This document shows positions 7,491-14,961 of a DNA stretch of 34,101 nt, in pieces. The notes under the pieces were generated by a model, which was not told the origin of the DNA, searched no databases, and saw only the letters and a program-made list of their open reading frames with translations. Numbering within the stretch: the first letter of the stretch is position 1; each line of letters begins with the position of its first letter. The stretch comes from Metarhizobium sp039808465 (GTDB lineage Bacteria > Pseudomonadota > Alphaproteobacteria > Rhizobiales > Rhizobiaceae). Position numbers and translations under genes: made by a program. The stretch covers positions 1 to 34,101 of the forward strand of contig JBDHTA010000019.1 in the NCBI GenBank assembly GCA_039808465.1. The letters are read 5' to 3'.

Positions 7491-8894
7491 ATGTTTCTGT
7501 CCGTTTTCGACGTTTTCAAGATCGGTGTCGGCCCCTCCAGCTCGCACACCATGGGGCCGATGTCGGCGGCGGTGCGTTTTCTCGACCTGATCCTGTCGGA
7601 TGAATGGCCGCGCCCTTCGGGCGCGTCGGTCGCCGCCATCAAGGTCAGCCTGCACGGCTCGCTGGCGCATACCGGCATCGGCCACGGCACGGGCAGGGCG
7701 GTGGTGCTCGGGCTGATGGGTCAAAGGCCCGACAGCGTCGACCCCGATCGCATGGACGCGATCATCGCCGAGGTGGAGCGCACCGGCCGCATCACCCCGC
7801 CCGGCCATCCTTCCTACGAATTCCAGCCGAAAACCGATCTCGTCTACGACAAGAAGCAGCCTTTGCCGGGCCATGCCAACGGCATGAGCTTTTCCGCCTT
7901 CGACCGCGACGGGCGCCTGCTCCTGAAGCGCATCTATTATTCCATCGGCGGCGGCTTCGTGGTGACCGACACCGAACTTGAGGCGATGCGCAAGGCAAAG
8001 AAGGCCGCCGCCGAAGGGCCGCGCGTGCCCTATCCCTTCTCCACGGCGAAGCAGATGCTCGACATGGCGGCGCGCTCGGGCCTCACCATCGCGCAGATGA
8101 AGCGCGCCAACGAGGAAACCCGCATGTCGCCGGAGGAGCTGGATGCCGGTCTCGACCGCATCTGGGAGGCGATGCGAAGCTGCATCGAGCGCGGGTTGAA
8201 GGTGGACGGCATCATGCCGGGCGGTCTCAACGTGCGCCGCCGCGCCCGCGCCATTCACGACAAGCTTCAGGAGGAATGGCGCAGCAACCGCGCCAACCCG
8301 CTGCTCGCCAATGACTGGCTCAGCGTCTACGCCATGGCCGTGAACGAGGAGAACGCCGCGGGCGGACGCGTGGTAACGGCGCCGACCAATGGCGCGGCGG
8401 GCGTGGTTCCGGCGACGATCCGCTATTACGAGCATTTTCACGAGGACTGGGACCAGAACGGCATTCGCGATTACCTGCTGACGGCGGCGGCCGTCGGCGG
8501 CATCATCAAGCACAATGCCTCGATCTCGGGCGCGGAAGTCGGCTGTCAGGGCGAGGTCGGCTCGGCTTCGGCCATGGCCGCCGCCGGTCTTGCCGCCGTG
8601 ATGGGCGGAAGCCCGGAGCAGATCGAAAACGCCGCCGAAATCGCGCTGGAGCACCATCTGGGCATGACCTGCGATCCGGTGGCGGGGCTGGTGCAGGTGC
8701 CCTGCATCGAGCGCAATGCGCTGGGCGCGGTGAAGGCGGTGACGGCAGCCTCTCTGGCGCTGAAAGGCGATGGCCGCCATTTCGTGCCGCTCGACGCCTG
8801 CATCGAAACCATGCGCCAGACCGGCAACGACATGAGCGAGAAATACAAGGAAACCTCGACCGGCGGCCTTGCCGTCAATGTGGTGGAATGCTGA
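7491..8894 (+). CDS. sdaA: L-serine ammonia-lyase, iron-sulfur type, single chain
   Basis: Converts L-serine to pyruvate and ammonia using a labile [4Fe-4S] cluster; cytoplasmic. The 467-residue protein has the beta domain first (about 1-155, starting SVFDVFKIGVGPSSSHT) and the catalytic alpha domain after (about 175-460). Cluster cysteines are visible at Cys352 (GCQGEVGSA), Cys394 (TCDPVAGL) and Cys405 (VPCIERN), and the glycine-rich TNGAAGVVPA is present. GAGG lies about 10 bases before the ATG. It is divergent from the DUF599 gene. The adjacent DUF1489 gene follows after 88 bases and may share its transcript. Confidence 0.97.
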   Translation: MFLSVFDVFKIGVGPSSSHTMGPMSAAVRFLDLILSDEWPRPSGASVAAIKVSLHGSLAHTGIGHGTGRAVVLGLMGQRPDSVDPDRMDAIIAEVERTGRITPPGHPSYEFQPKTDLVYDKKQPLPGHANGMSFSAFDRDGRLLLKRIYYSIGGGFVVTDTELEAMRKAKKAAAEGPRVPYPFSTAKQMLDMAARSGLTIAQMKRANEETRMSPEELDAGLDRIWEAMRSCIERGLKVDGIMPGGLNVRRRARAIHDKLQEEWRSNRANPLLANDWLSVYAMAVNEENAAGGRVVTAPTNGAAGVVPATIRYYEHFHEDWDQNGIRDYLLTAAAVGGIIKHNASISGAEVGCQGEVGSASAMAAAGLAAVMGGSPEQIENAAEIALEHHLGMTCDPVAGLVQVPCIERNALGAVKAVTAASLALKGDGRHFVPLDACIETMRQTGNDMSEKYKETSTGGLAVNVVEC

Positions 8895-8982
8895 GCATTC
8901 CCTCACGTTTTCCCGGCTGGCTTGCGGGACTGCGGCAAAGGAGCGCCTTGACGCCGCGCCCGAAAGAGCATTCAACAGCAAC

Positions 8983-9417
8983 ATGTCTCTGCATCTGTTG
9001 AAATTATGCGTCGGCGCAGATTCCATCGAGGATCTGCGCGAATGGGTCGCCAGCCGCGCGATGAACGCCTTGGCCGCCGGGCTGGAGCCGCATTCCGTCC
9101 ACACCACCCGCATGGTGCCGAAGCGCATGCAGGAGCTGCTCGACGGCGGCTCGCTCTATTGGGTGATCAAGGGGCAGGTGCAGGCGCGCCAGCAGCTTCT
9201 CGATATCCGCACTTTCACCGGCGAGGACGGCATCGGCCGCTGCCACCTGATTCTGGGGCCGGAAGTGGTGGAAACCACCCTGCAACCGCGCCGCGCCTTT
9301 CAGGGCTGGCGCTATCTCAAGGGCGAGGAAGCGCCTTCCGATCTCGCTTCGATCGGCGGGGCGGGCGACCTGCCGGATCATCTGCGCCGCGAACTCGCCG
9401 AACTCGGCCTGCTGTAG
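8983..9417 (+). CDS. DUF1489 family protein
   Basis: Protein of 144 residues typical of DUF1489, a cytosolic family found almost only in Alphaproteobacteria. It starts MSLHLLKLCVGADSIEDL and includes TTRMVPKR and the block SLYWVIKGQVQARQ, with QPRRAFQGWRYL further on. No catalytic motif is recognised and the family has no established function. The start at 8983 is fixed by homology, although its ribosome binding site is poor (GAAAGAG about 13 bases away). A strong hairpin follows its stop within 12 bases. Confidence 0.85.
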   Translation: MSLHLLKLCVGADSIEDLREWVASRAMNALAAGLEPHSVHTTRMVPKRMQELLDGGSLYWVIKGQVQARQQLLDIRTFTGEDGIGRCHLILGPEVVETTLQPRRAFQGWRYLKGEEAPSDLASIGGAGDLPDHLRRELAELGLL

Positions 9418-9428
9418 CGCAACAAAAA

Positions 9429-9455
9429 AGCGCTCCGGCCACAGGCCGAAGCGCT
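9429..9455 (-). terminator. Bidirectional terminator between convergent genes
   Basis: AGCGCT-c-CGGCC-aca-GGCCG-a-AGCGCT forms an 11-bp stem with one mismatch and a 3-base loop. On the minus strand it is followed by TTTTTTGTT, ideal for ending the operon that finishes at 9478. On the plus strand it is followed by the weaker CTTTATC and may also end the DUF1489 transcript. Confidence 0.85.
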
Positions 9456-9477
9456 CTTTATCATATTGTCCGAAATT

Positions 9478-9741
9478 TTACTCGATGCGCAGGTAGACCG
9501 GGGCGCGATCGCGTTCGGATGTGATGTAGAGGTGGATTTTCACGCGCGGCTGCGAGGAGCGCCAGGCGCGGGCGCCGTGCGAAAGAAGCGCGCCGACCAG
9601 ATCCCGGGTTTTCGATTTCGGAAATCCGCGCCCGAGATCGGCGATCCGCATGGCGGCTTCGTGAATCGGGTGCAGGGACATGCGGCTGCTCTTGTTCTTC
9701 CTGCCCGGCGGTTCGCCGAAGCCGTTCTCGTTCCTGTTCAT
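9478..9741 (-). CDS. Small basic hypothetical protein
   Basis: Protein of 87 residues, not recognised. It is polar and basic (many Arg and Lys), with no membrane segment or signal peptide. The middle (MSLHPIHEAAMRIADLGRGF, then KSKTRDLVGALLSHGARAW) is predicted helical; the end KIHLYITSERDRAPVYLRIE looks like a beta hairpin. GAGGACA sits 5 bases before the ATG, which supports the gene. It follows the carboxypeptidase gene by 80 bases on the same strand and ends at a strong terminator, so it is probably the tail of that transcript. Confidence 0.65.
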   Translation of the reverse strand: MNRNENGFGEPPGRKNKSSRMSLHPIHEAAMRIADLGRGFPKSKTRDLVGALLSHGARAWRSSQPRVKIHLYITSERDRAPVYLRIE

Positions 9742-9821
9742 TGTCTGTCCTCGTACGCAATACTTATCGAGGGTGAGGGCCGCCTGAACACGCGCGGCCC
9801 GTTTTTCCGTGCTGGCCGGGA

Positions 9822-11288
9822 TTACTGCTGGCTGGCCCAGCAGTTCATGCCCTTGCGCTTCAACTGGTTGCAGGCGTTGACCGCGATCTTCTGGTTATCG
9901 AAGCCGCCGAAGCGGGCGCGATAGGCCTGCGTGCTGCCATTGTCGATGGCAACGGCGAAGGGGGTGGCGGCACGCAATACATTGCCGCCTTTCTGCTGCG
10001 CCGTCTGCAAGAGATCGAGCGCCATCTGCCGGGTCGGGGAAACGCCGACCTGAATGACCCAGCCGGACTGCACCTTGGTCGAGGCCGTGGTGACCTGATC
10101 GACGCGCAGCGCCGGAGCGGAGGGAACATATTCCTGCGCCGATGCCGGAAGGGCGGCCAGCTTCTGCGCCTGCGCTTCCAGCGTGCCTTCGGCGGCGGCG
10201 ATGGCGGCGGACTTCTTCACCGGAACCGCATAGGCGGTCTCGACGGCTTCCTCGTAGCGGGCATCCGGAACCGGGCCGGAGGCGGGCAGGGACGGCGCGG
10301 CGGCCATGGCGGCGGCAACCGGCCTTGCATCGGCCGGAATGGCCTTCGCCTTGGCGACGAACTGGGTCTGCACCGGCTCCTCGATCATGTTGCCCTTGCC
10401 GCTGCGCGAAGCCTTCGGCAGATAGGCGGCGACGAGCTTGCGCATCTGGGCGTCGCGGGCGCCGCCCGAGGTGCCGCCCATGACGACGGCGACGATGGAG
10501 CGGCCATCGACCTGCGCCGAGGTCACCAGATTGAAGCCTGCCGCGCGGGTGTAACCGGTCTTGATGCCGTCGACGCCGCGCACGGTGCCGACGAGGCGGT
10601 TATGGTTGCCGATGACCTGCTTGCCGTAGGTGAAGCTGCGGGTCGAGAAGTAACCGTAATATTGCGGGAAATGCTGGCGCAGCGCGATGCCGAGGCGGGC
10701 CTGGTCGCGGGCCGTGGTCATCTGCGCGGTGTTCGGCAGGCCGTTGGCGTTGCGATAGGTGGTGCGCGTCATGCCGAGCGCGCGCGCCTTGGCGGTCATC
10801 ATCTGGGCGAAGCGGGATTCCGAGCCGCCGAGAAATTCGCCGAAGGCGGTGGAGGCGTCGTTGGCCGAACGGGTGACGAGGGCGAGAATGCCCTGCTCGA
10901 CCGTGAAGCTGCCGCCCTTGCGCAAGCCGAGCTTGGACGGCGGTTCGGCGGCGGCGTTGGCCGATACGGGAACGGGCGTGTTGAGCTTGATGCGGCCCGA
11001 TTCCAGCGCCTCGAAAACGAGGTAAAGGGTCATCATCTTGGTCAGCGATGCCGGATAGCGCAGGCTGTCGGCATTCTGTCCGTACAGAATGTTGCCCGTC
11101 TTCGCATCGACGACGATGCCCGCATATTTCGGGTTGTCGACGGGGGCGGCCGTGGCCTGCGCAACCGGCGCCGAGGCCGAAAGAACTGCGGCAACAAGAC
11201 CGGCACAGATCTTGAGGAGAGATTTTCCGGATGTCTGGCGGGATTCGGTCAATGTAGACTGAGACACTTGTTTACTCTTCACTTCCAA
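9822..11288 (-). CDS. D-alanyl-D-alanine carboxypeptidase (low-mass PBP) with SPOR domain
   Basis: Periplasmic penicillin-binding protein trimming the terminal D-Ala from peptidoglycan pentapeptides. The 488-residue protein has a signal peptide (hydrophobic core about 24-46), then an S11-family domain with all three active-site motifs: S81-L-T-K84, S141-A-N143 and K243-T-G245. Residues about 295-400 are a low-complexity Ala/Pro linker. The last 80 residues form a SPOR domain (WVIQVGVSPTRQMALDLLQ), which binds denuded glycan at the division septum. That architecture suggests action at constriction. It belongs with DacA/DacC/DacF-type enzymes; the exact symbol is uncertain. Confidence 0.93.
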   Translation of the reverse strand: MEVKSKQVSQSTLTESRQTSGKSLLKICAGLVAAVLSASAPVAQATAAPVDNPKYAGIVVDAKTGNILYGQNADSLRYPASLTKMMTLYLVFEALESGRIKLNTPVPVSANAAAEPPSKLGLRKGGSFTVEQGILALVTRSANDASTAFGEFLGGSESRFAQMMTAKARALGMTRTTYRNANGLPNTAQMTTARDQARLGIALRQHFPQYYGYFSTRSFTYGKQVIGNHNRLVGTVRGVDGIKTGYTRAAGFNLVTSAQVDGRSIVAVVMGGTSGGARDAQMRKLVAAYLPKASRSGKGNMIEEPVQTQFVAKAKAIPADARPVAAAMAAAPSLPASGPVPDARYEEAVETAYAVPVKKSAAIAAAEGTLEAQAQKLAALPASAQEYVPSAPALRVDQVTTASTKVQSGWVIQVGVSPTRQMALDLLQTAQQKGGNVLRAATPFAVAIDNGSTQAYRARFGGFDNQKIAVNACNQLKRKGMNCWASQQ

Positions 11289-11391
11289 TCAGTTCATCAC
11301 GTCCGGGCGCCGCCTCCAGTGCGACCGTTGTCCCGATAATAGACGCCGATCCGTTACCAATCTGTTTACGATGAACGCATTGTTTCCGGCG

Positions 11392-11422
11392 TGTGGCGAA
11401 TTTTATGCTGGCATGTGGCGAA
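11392..11422. repeat. Two direct repeats TGTGGCGAA, 22-bp period
   Basis: TGTGGCGAA occurs at 11392-11400 and again at 11414-11422, exactly 22 bp apart (about two helical turns), in the 152-base gap upstream of the carboxypeptidase gene. A -10-like TATTAT lies nearer the gene on the minus strand at about 11332-11340. The arrangement suggests a protein bound twice on one face of the DNA. No regulator is assigned. Confidence 0.4.
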
Positions 11423-11440
11423 GGCGCTTCATCGGTTCTC

Positions 11441-12193
11441 TCACCCCGGCGGGGCATGCTGAAGCCGCTCTTCCAGAAAGCGTGTGATTTCGTCATCAAT
11501 GTGTTGCCATTGCGAAAGATGCGCGCTGGAGAAGCGGTAAAGCACGGATAAATCCTTGCCGATGCCGATATCGCGCTGGCAATCGCCCGTCGTGCCGCTT
11601 TCCTGCGTTTCCGTGGGCAGCAGGCAGCGAACGACGTAATCCGGCTTGCCGGGGCGCGGCGCCGTCAGGAAAACCTCGTCGCCATAGCCGGTTTCCTTGC
11701 GCATATGGTGCAGCGTCAGGCCGTCGGCGAAGGGCTTGCCCGGCCCGTCGAACAGGTGGCTGTAGATCGGCTCCAGACGGCCGGACATGTCCCGCGACAT
11801 GGTGCTCTGCGATATCTGCATGAAGATGAGGCTTGCCGTCTGGCCGACATCGTTGAAGCGCTGGCGGGTTTCGGCCTCGTAGCCGCGCATTTCCGGCCAG
11901 GTGAGGTAGAGATCCAGCCGCTCGGCCGGGCCGGAATGGCGCTGGCGCTCGAAGCGGATGGTGTTGACCGGCAGCGCGATCCTGTCCTCGCCGATTTCCA
12001 CGGTCACGGTTTCGGTGCTGCCGGAATGCCCGGCCAGCGAGATTCGCTCTCCCAGCCAGCGCCCGCCGATGCTGATGGCAAGCGTCAGCACGCCCAGCAG
12101 GCCGACGGCGATTGCCACCCTGTAGATGAATGCGGGGGAGATGAGCGGGAGATGCTCCTGCCGCTCGCTTGCGGGCTTCTTCACTGCCGCCAT
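11441..12193 (-). CDS. Single-pass membrane protein of unknown function
   Basis: Protein of 250 residues, not recognised. A short basic cytosolic head (about 1-22) precedes one transmembrane helix (about 23-46, FIYRVAIAVGLLGVLTLAIS); the rest is presumably periplasmic. The soluble part has a region starting ETVTVEIGEDRIALPVNTIRFE and two cysteines (in VVRCLLPTE and GDCQRDIG) that could form a disulfide. GGAGGAA precedes the ATG by about 3 bases. It lies 152 bases upstream of the carboxypeptidase gene on the same strand and downstream of the transglutaminase-like gene, so an envelope role is plausible but unsupported by motif. Confidence 0.75.
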   Translation of the reverse strand: MAAVKKPASERQEHLPLISPAFIYRVAIAVGLLGVLTLAISIGGRWLGERISLAGHSGSTETVTVEIGEDRIALPVNTIRFERQRHSGPAERLDLYLTWPEMRGYEAETRQRFNDVGQTASLIFMQISQSTMSRDMSGRLEPIYSHLFDGPGKPFADGLTLHHMRKETGYGDEVFLTAPRPGKPDYVVRCLLPTETQESGTTGDCQRDIGIGKDLSVLYRFSSAHLSQWQHIDDEITRFLEERLQHAPPG

Positions 12194-12258
12194 TTCCTCC
12201 GGGCCGTGTTCGTGATCTCAAGGCTCGGCGATTATGGTGAATTATCGGTGAAAAAGAA

Positions 12259-12287
12259 AGCCGATCCCGGGGACAGCGGGATCGGCT
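12259..12287 (-). terminator. Rho-independent terminator after the transglutaminase-like gene
   Basis: AGCCGATCCC and GGGATCGGCT form a perfect 10-bp stem with a 9-base loop. On the minus strand it is followed by TTTCTTTTT. It lies about 50 bases past the stop of the gene ending at 12339. Confidence 0.9.
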
Positions 12288-12338
12288 TCAGGCACCGGCC
12301 ACAAGAAACGGGACAGGCCGGGCCAAAAGGCGGAATTT

Positions 12339-12947
12339 TTACTGGCCGACGCTGCCGACCGCGGTGGCGCGGCCATCCTGGATTTTCACCCAGCGCCCGG
12401 CATCGGTGGTCGATTGCCGCTTGAGGTAGGTGTATTCCGTATCCGACCACAGCAGCACCTTGCTGCGCATGTTATCGAGAACGAAATCGCCGCGATCGGT
12501 GCGGACCGTCAGCACCGCGTGGCCTTCGCCGTTCGGCTGGAGAACCACGGTGATCAGCAGGTCGGAGGCGGCGAAACCGGCCTGCATCAGCAGCTTGCGC
12601 TTCAGGAGAACGAAGTCCTCGCAATCGCCGACGGTGGTGGGATAGGCCCAGCGTTCCTCGACGCCGTAGATCTCCTGGTCCGTCATCGGCTGGATCGAGC
12701 TGTTGACGTCGTAATTGATCCGCAGCAGCGTCTTCCAGTTGTCCTGGGTCAGAATGGCGGGCCCGGCATCCGGGCCGGTCGGCCTGCATTCGCCCGGAAA
12801 GGATTTGCAGAATTCGTAATGCCCGATCGGCGGATTGGCCTTGCCGGTGATCGTCATGGCCGAGGTCATGGCATGCGCGCCCGTTGCCGTCGCGGTGAAG
12901 AAGGTCACGGCCAGAAGGGCATTCCTGAGTGCTGTTTTTCTTGTCAT
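12339..12947 (-). CDS. Bacterial transglutaminase-like cysteine peptidase (BTLCP), exported
   Basis: Protein of 202 residues with a signal peptide (about 1-26, ending TGAHA). The mature part is a BTLCP-type papain-like fold with catalytic residues in order: Cys109 in VGDCEDFVLLKR, His143 in GEGHAVLTVRT, Asp158 in FVLDNM. Relatives are the LapG proteases, which cleave large adhesins under c-di-GMP control, but this family is broader and no LapD or adhesin gene is in the window. The start at 12947 is backed by GGGGAGA 7 bases upstream. Substrate unknown; a periplasmic protease or transamidase is the best reading. Confidence 0.88.
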   Translation of the reverse strand: MTRKTALRNALLAVTFFTATATGAHAMTSAMTITGKANPPIGHYEFCKSFPGECRPTGPDAGPAILTQDNWKTLLRINYDVNSSIQPMTDQEIYGVEERWAYPTTVGDCEDFVLLKRKLLMQAGFAASDLLITVVLQPNGEGHAVLTVRTDRGDFVLDNMRSKVLLWSDTEYTYLKRQSTTDAGRWVKIQDGRATAVGSVGQ

Positions 12948-13041
12948 TCCAGTCTCCCCGTTCGTTGAGGGGACAATGACACGGCCGGTTTTATTCGGCG
13001 CAAAATTCCGCAATAAAAATAAAGGCTTAGTCTAATAAAAC

Positions 13042-13124
13042 ACGCGGAAAACTTGATGAGAATACGCGGAAAAACAAGCTAAAATGCCCGTCGAATTCGC
13101 CTCGAATTCGCTTCAAATTGTTCG
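13042..13124. repeat. Helically phased short repeats
   Basis: ACGCGGAAAA occurs at 13042-13051 and 13064-13073, exactly 22 bp apart. Then CGAATTCGCCT (13092), CGAATTCGCTT (13103) and a weaker CAAATTGTTCG (13114) follow in tandem at an 11-bp period. All lie 95-180 bases upstream of the gene starting at 12947 on the minus strand. The spacing places copies on one face of the helix, as for cooperative protein binding. Confidence 0.5.
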
Positions 13125-13362
13125 GATTTCCGGAGCCGGGATTGTTGTTTTCATTGGCTTTTTGCGCGGGGGACGATTTGCCGCGCCCGCTGTTCCGGTT
13201 TGGGACAGGCGCTTTCAGCCGCATGCCGTCCTGCCGAAGCCGCCGTCCTGCGCCCGGAAATCTGCGCCAAACCGGCACATTCCAGCTGCTCCGGCGCGAA
13301 AAAGGCAAAAATTTTTTTCGGATTTTTTTGAGGGAAGCGGCGAAAAAACGCCCGGCAGCAAA

Positions 13363-13386
13363 AAGCCCGGCGCGATGGCCGGGCTT
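13363..13386 (-). terminator. Rho-independent terminator of the PilZ gene
   Basis: AAGCCCGGC (13363-13371) pairs with GCCGGGCTT (13378-13386) around a 6-base loop. On the minus strand it is followed by TTTTTGCTGCC, 30-odd bases beyond the stop at 13417. Confidence 0.9.
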
Positions 13387-13416
13387 GGAGAAGGGGATGC
13401 GAGGGAGGATTGCCTG

Positions 13417-14025
13417 TCAGAGCAGGTCTTGCAGGGTGTCGCGGGACTGCACCCGGTTGAATTCGATCGCCACGCCTTCCATGAAATGCCGCACGACCCG
13501 GCCCGGCATGTTGCCGAGGCGCACCGGCGTGCCCAGCGGCGGGCGGTTATCGATGTCGATGGCGGCGCCGGACAGCGAGAGATCGAGAATGCGGCAGGGC
13601 AGAACGGTGCCGTCTTCCAGCATGAGCTGCGCGATGCTGTTGCGCGGCGTCAGGCGGTCATGGCGGCGGTCTTCAGGCAGGCCCAGCTCGTGCTTGTTGG
13701 CAAGCCAGATCAATTGCGCGGCGAATTTCTCGCGTTTGCGGTCCGTCGCGGTGATCGACATGGTGAAGCTGCCGGTGCGCGCCTCGATCACATGGCCCTC
13801 GATGCGGCCGATATGATCGACATAGGCGACGATGCGCTCGCCATTGCGGGCGCGGCCGTGGCATTCGATCAGCGCATCGCCCGGCGACATCTCGACCACG
13901 AGGCAATCATGCTCCTCGTAGCTGGCAAGCATCAGCCGGCCGGGCAGGTTCACGGTTACGCTTTGAAACGCGCTCGCGGCATGGCGCGGATTGCGTGCTC
14001 CTTCGGCTCGCAGTGAAGAATGCAT
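13417..14025 (-). CDS. PilZ-domain protein, probable c-di-GMP receptor
   Basis: Protein of 202 residues. The C-terminal half is a PilZ domain with both ligand motifs: RRHDR (120-124, RxxxR) and DLSLSG (148-153, DxSxxG), so c-di-GMP binding is expected. The N-terminal half (about 23-95, VNLPGRLMLASYEEHDCLVV, then EMSPGDALIE) looks like a second, degenerate PilZ barrel lacking a full RxxxR. There are no membrane segments. The output is unknown; relatives affect motility, polysaccharide or envelope traits. It ends at a good terminator and appears monocistronic, with a 13-bp inverted repeat upstream. Confidence 0.88.
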   Translation of the reverse strand: MHSSLRAEGARNPRHAASAFQSVTVNLPGRLMLASYEEHDCLVVEMSPGDALIECHGRARNGERIVAYVDHIGRIEGHVIEARTGSFTMSITATDRKREKFAAQLIWLANKHELGLPEDRRHDRLTPRNSIAQLMLEDGTVLPCRILDLSLSGAAIDIDNRPPLGTPVRLGNMPGRVVRHFMEGVAIEFNRVQSRDTLQDLL

Positions 14026-14081
14026 AATGTCACCATCAAGGGCAGGATTCGCTGTTCCCCGCAGGGTAGGACACAGCCCTT

Positions 14082-14094
14082 AACATAATATGTT
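14082..14094. promoter_or_regulatory. Inverted repeat upstream of the PilZ gene
   Basis: AACATA-a-TATGTT is a perfect 6+1+6 palindrome 57-69 bases upstream of the ATG at 14025. Its TATTAT core (minus strand) could double as a -10 element, so a bound repressor would block RNA polymerase. No good -35 is seen at normal distance; the operator role is inferred from symmetry only. Confidence 0.3.
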
Positions 14095-14186
14095 TCCACA
14101 ACCGGGTATTTTAGCATTTCCCGCTGAAGGTTGCGCGCAAGGGGTGTGAAACGGCAGCGGATTTACCCCAGAATGTAGAATATCGC

Positions 14187-14813
14187 TCACGGGAAAGGCG
14201 CGCGCTGCCGGGGGCGCGGCACCAATATGCTCTGCAACGCATGCCCTATGCGGCGCATCAGGCGTTGCGGCGCGGCAGCGCGGGGATCGCCGAGCGGCAG
14301 CGTGAACGGCATGCCGTTCGCCGCCATCCGCACGGCTGCCGCCTGTTTCAATTCGAGACTGCCGATGGGGCTGTCCCAATGCCGGTATGCGGAGGGCAGG
14401 GCCGTCATGCAGCCCAGAATGCGGTCGCAGGCGCCGGTTTGCGAGCGTAGCGGAACCAGCAGGATTTCCAGCGGCATCGGTTGCCCGGTCCGCTGCGGGC
14501 CATCGGCCTTCAGCAGAAGCGGGTCGCATTCGCGTGGCACGCGGGCAAGAAGGGAGGCCATCCCTTGCCGGTCCTCGCGCCGCCAGAGATTATCGAAGGA
14601 AAGGCCGCGCAATTCGCAGCCGAAGGCATCGCAGATCGCGGTGCCTGCCAGCCGGAAGACGGCATCGTTCTCGCCGCCGCATTCGAGCATGAACAGGGCG
14701 GGCAGGCTATGGCGCAGGTAAGCGGGCTCGAAATCCCGACGCAGCGGCGCGGCTTCGCCGCCGCGCAGCCGCGTCCAGTATTCGTAAAGATCGATGCTCG
14801 TTGCTGCCTGCAT
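14187..14813 (-). CDS. PAS_5 (PF07310-like) domain protein
   Basis: Protein of 208 residues of the PAS_5 family, common in Alphaproteobacteria. It begins with the typical IDLYEYWTRLRGGEAAPLRR, then a PAS-like fold (about 35-145) with FRLAGTAICDAFGCELRGL and FDNLW. Caulobacter MopJ has the same domain and links c-di-GMP and stress signals to polar development, but the domain is widespread and the role here is not shown. The last 60 residues are basic and carry no motif. It is 161 bases upstream of the PilZ gene on the same strand, so both may serve signalling. Divergent from the candidate sRNA. Confidence 0.85.
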   Translation of the reverse strand: MQAATSIDLYEYWTRLRGGEAAPLRRDFEPAYLRHSLPALFMLECGGENDAVFRLAGTAICDAFGCELRGLSFDNLWRREDRQGMASLLARVPRECDPLLLKADGPQRTGQPMPLEILLVPLRSQTGACDRILGCMTALPSAYRHWDSPIGSLELKQAAAVRMAANGMPFTLPLGDPRAAAPQRLMRRIGHALQSILVPRPRQRAPFP

Positions 14814-14926
14814 GCCTGTCTTGCCTGTCTGATTTCAGGTCGAAACGCGCCGGGGCGGCGCTTCGTTTCCAGGCGCAGCGAAATGCGTGCCAGATGCGGG
14901 CCATTAAGGTTAACGATGGGTTTCCA

Positions 14927-14955
14927 TTGCCCGGCCGCGTCATCTGTGCCATGAT
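14927..14955 (+). promoter_or_regulatory. Possible promoter of the candidate sRNA
   Basis: TTGCCC (14927-14932), a 17-base spacer, CATGAT (14950-14955). Initiation would fall near 14962, just before the first hairpin. Spacing is ideal; the -10 hexamer is imperfect. Confidence 0.4.
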
Positions 14956-14961
14956 TCGCTC

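Larger units (their letters stand above)
12948..13416. other. 469-base gene-free stretch with AT-rich, repeat-bearing segment
   Basis: No plausible gene on either strand. The part nearest the transglutaminase-like gene (13000-13130) is AT-richer than its surroundings and holds several short phased repeats, listed separately. The middle (13290-13335) has homopolymer runs (AAAAATTTTTTTCGG, GATTTTTTTG). The right end carries the terminator of the PilZ gene. The stretch probably contains the promoter and control region of the gene starting at 12947. Confidence 0.6.

Noticed and set aside
6603..9128. Very long open frame antisense to sdaA, continuous with the DUF599 frame
   Set aside because: It runs opposite sdaA, whose domains and catalytic cysteines are unmistakable, has composition typical of a GC-rich antisense shadow, and the true DUF599 start is at 7289.
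9777..9805. Hairpin GGGCCGC/GCGGCCC followed by GTTTTT on the plus strand
   Set aside because: It looks like a plus-strand terminator, but no plus-strand gene precedes it; on the minus strand, where the carboxypeptidase transcript runs, no T run follows. Left unassigned.
13084..14016. Plus-strand open frame across the spacer and PilZ gene
   Set aside because: It overlaps the PilZ gene in antisense, has no ribosome binding site or recognisable domain, and crosses the PilZ terminator.
14896..14912. TTAAGGTTAAC upstream of the PAS_5 gene as a CtrA site
   Set aside because: CtrA sites need two TTAA halves separated by 7 bases; here the spacing is 2. Not supported.
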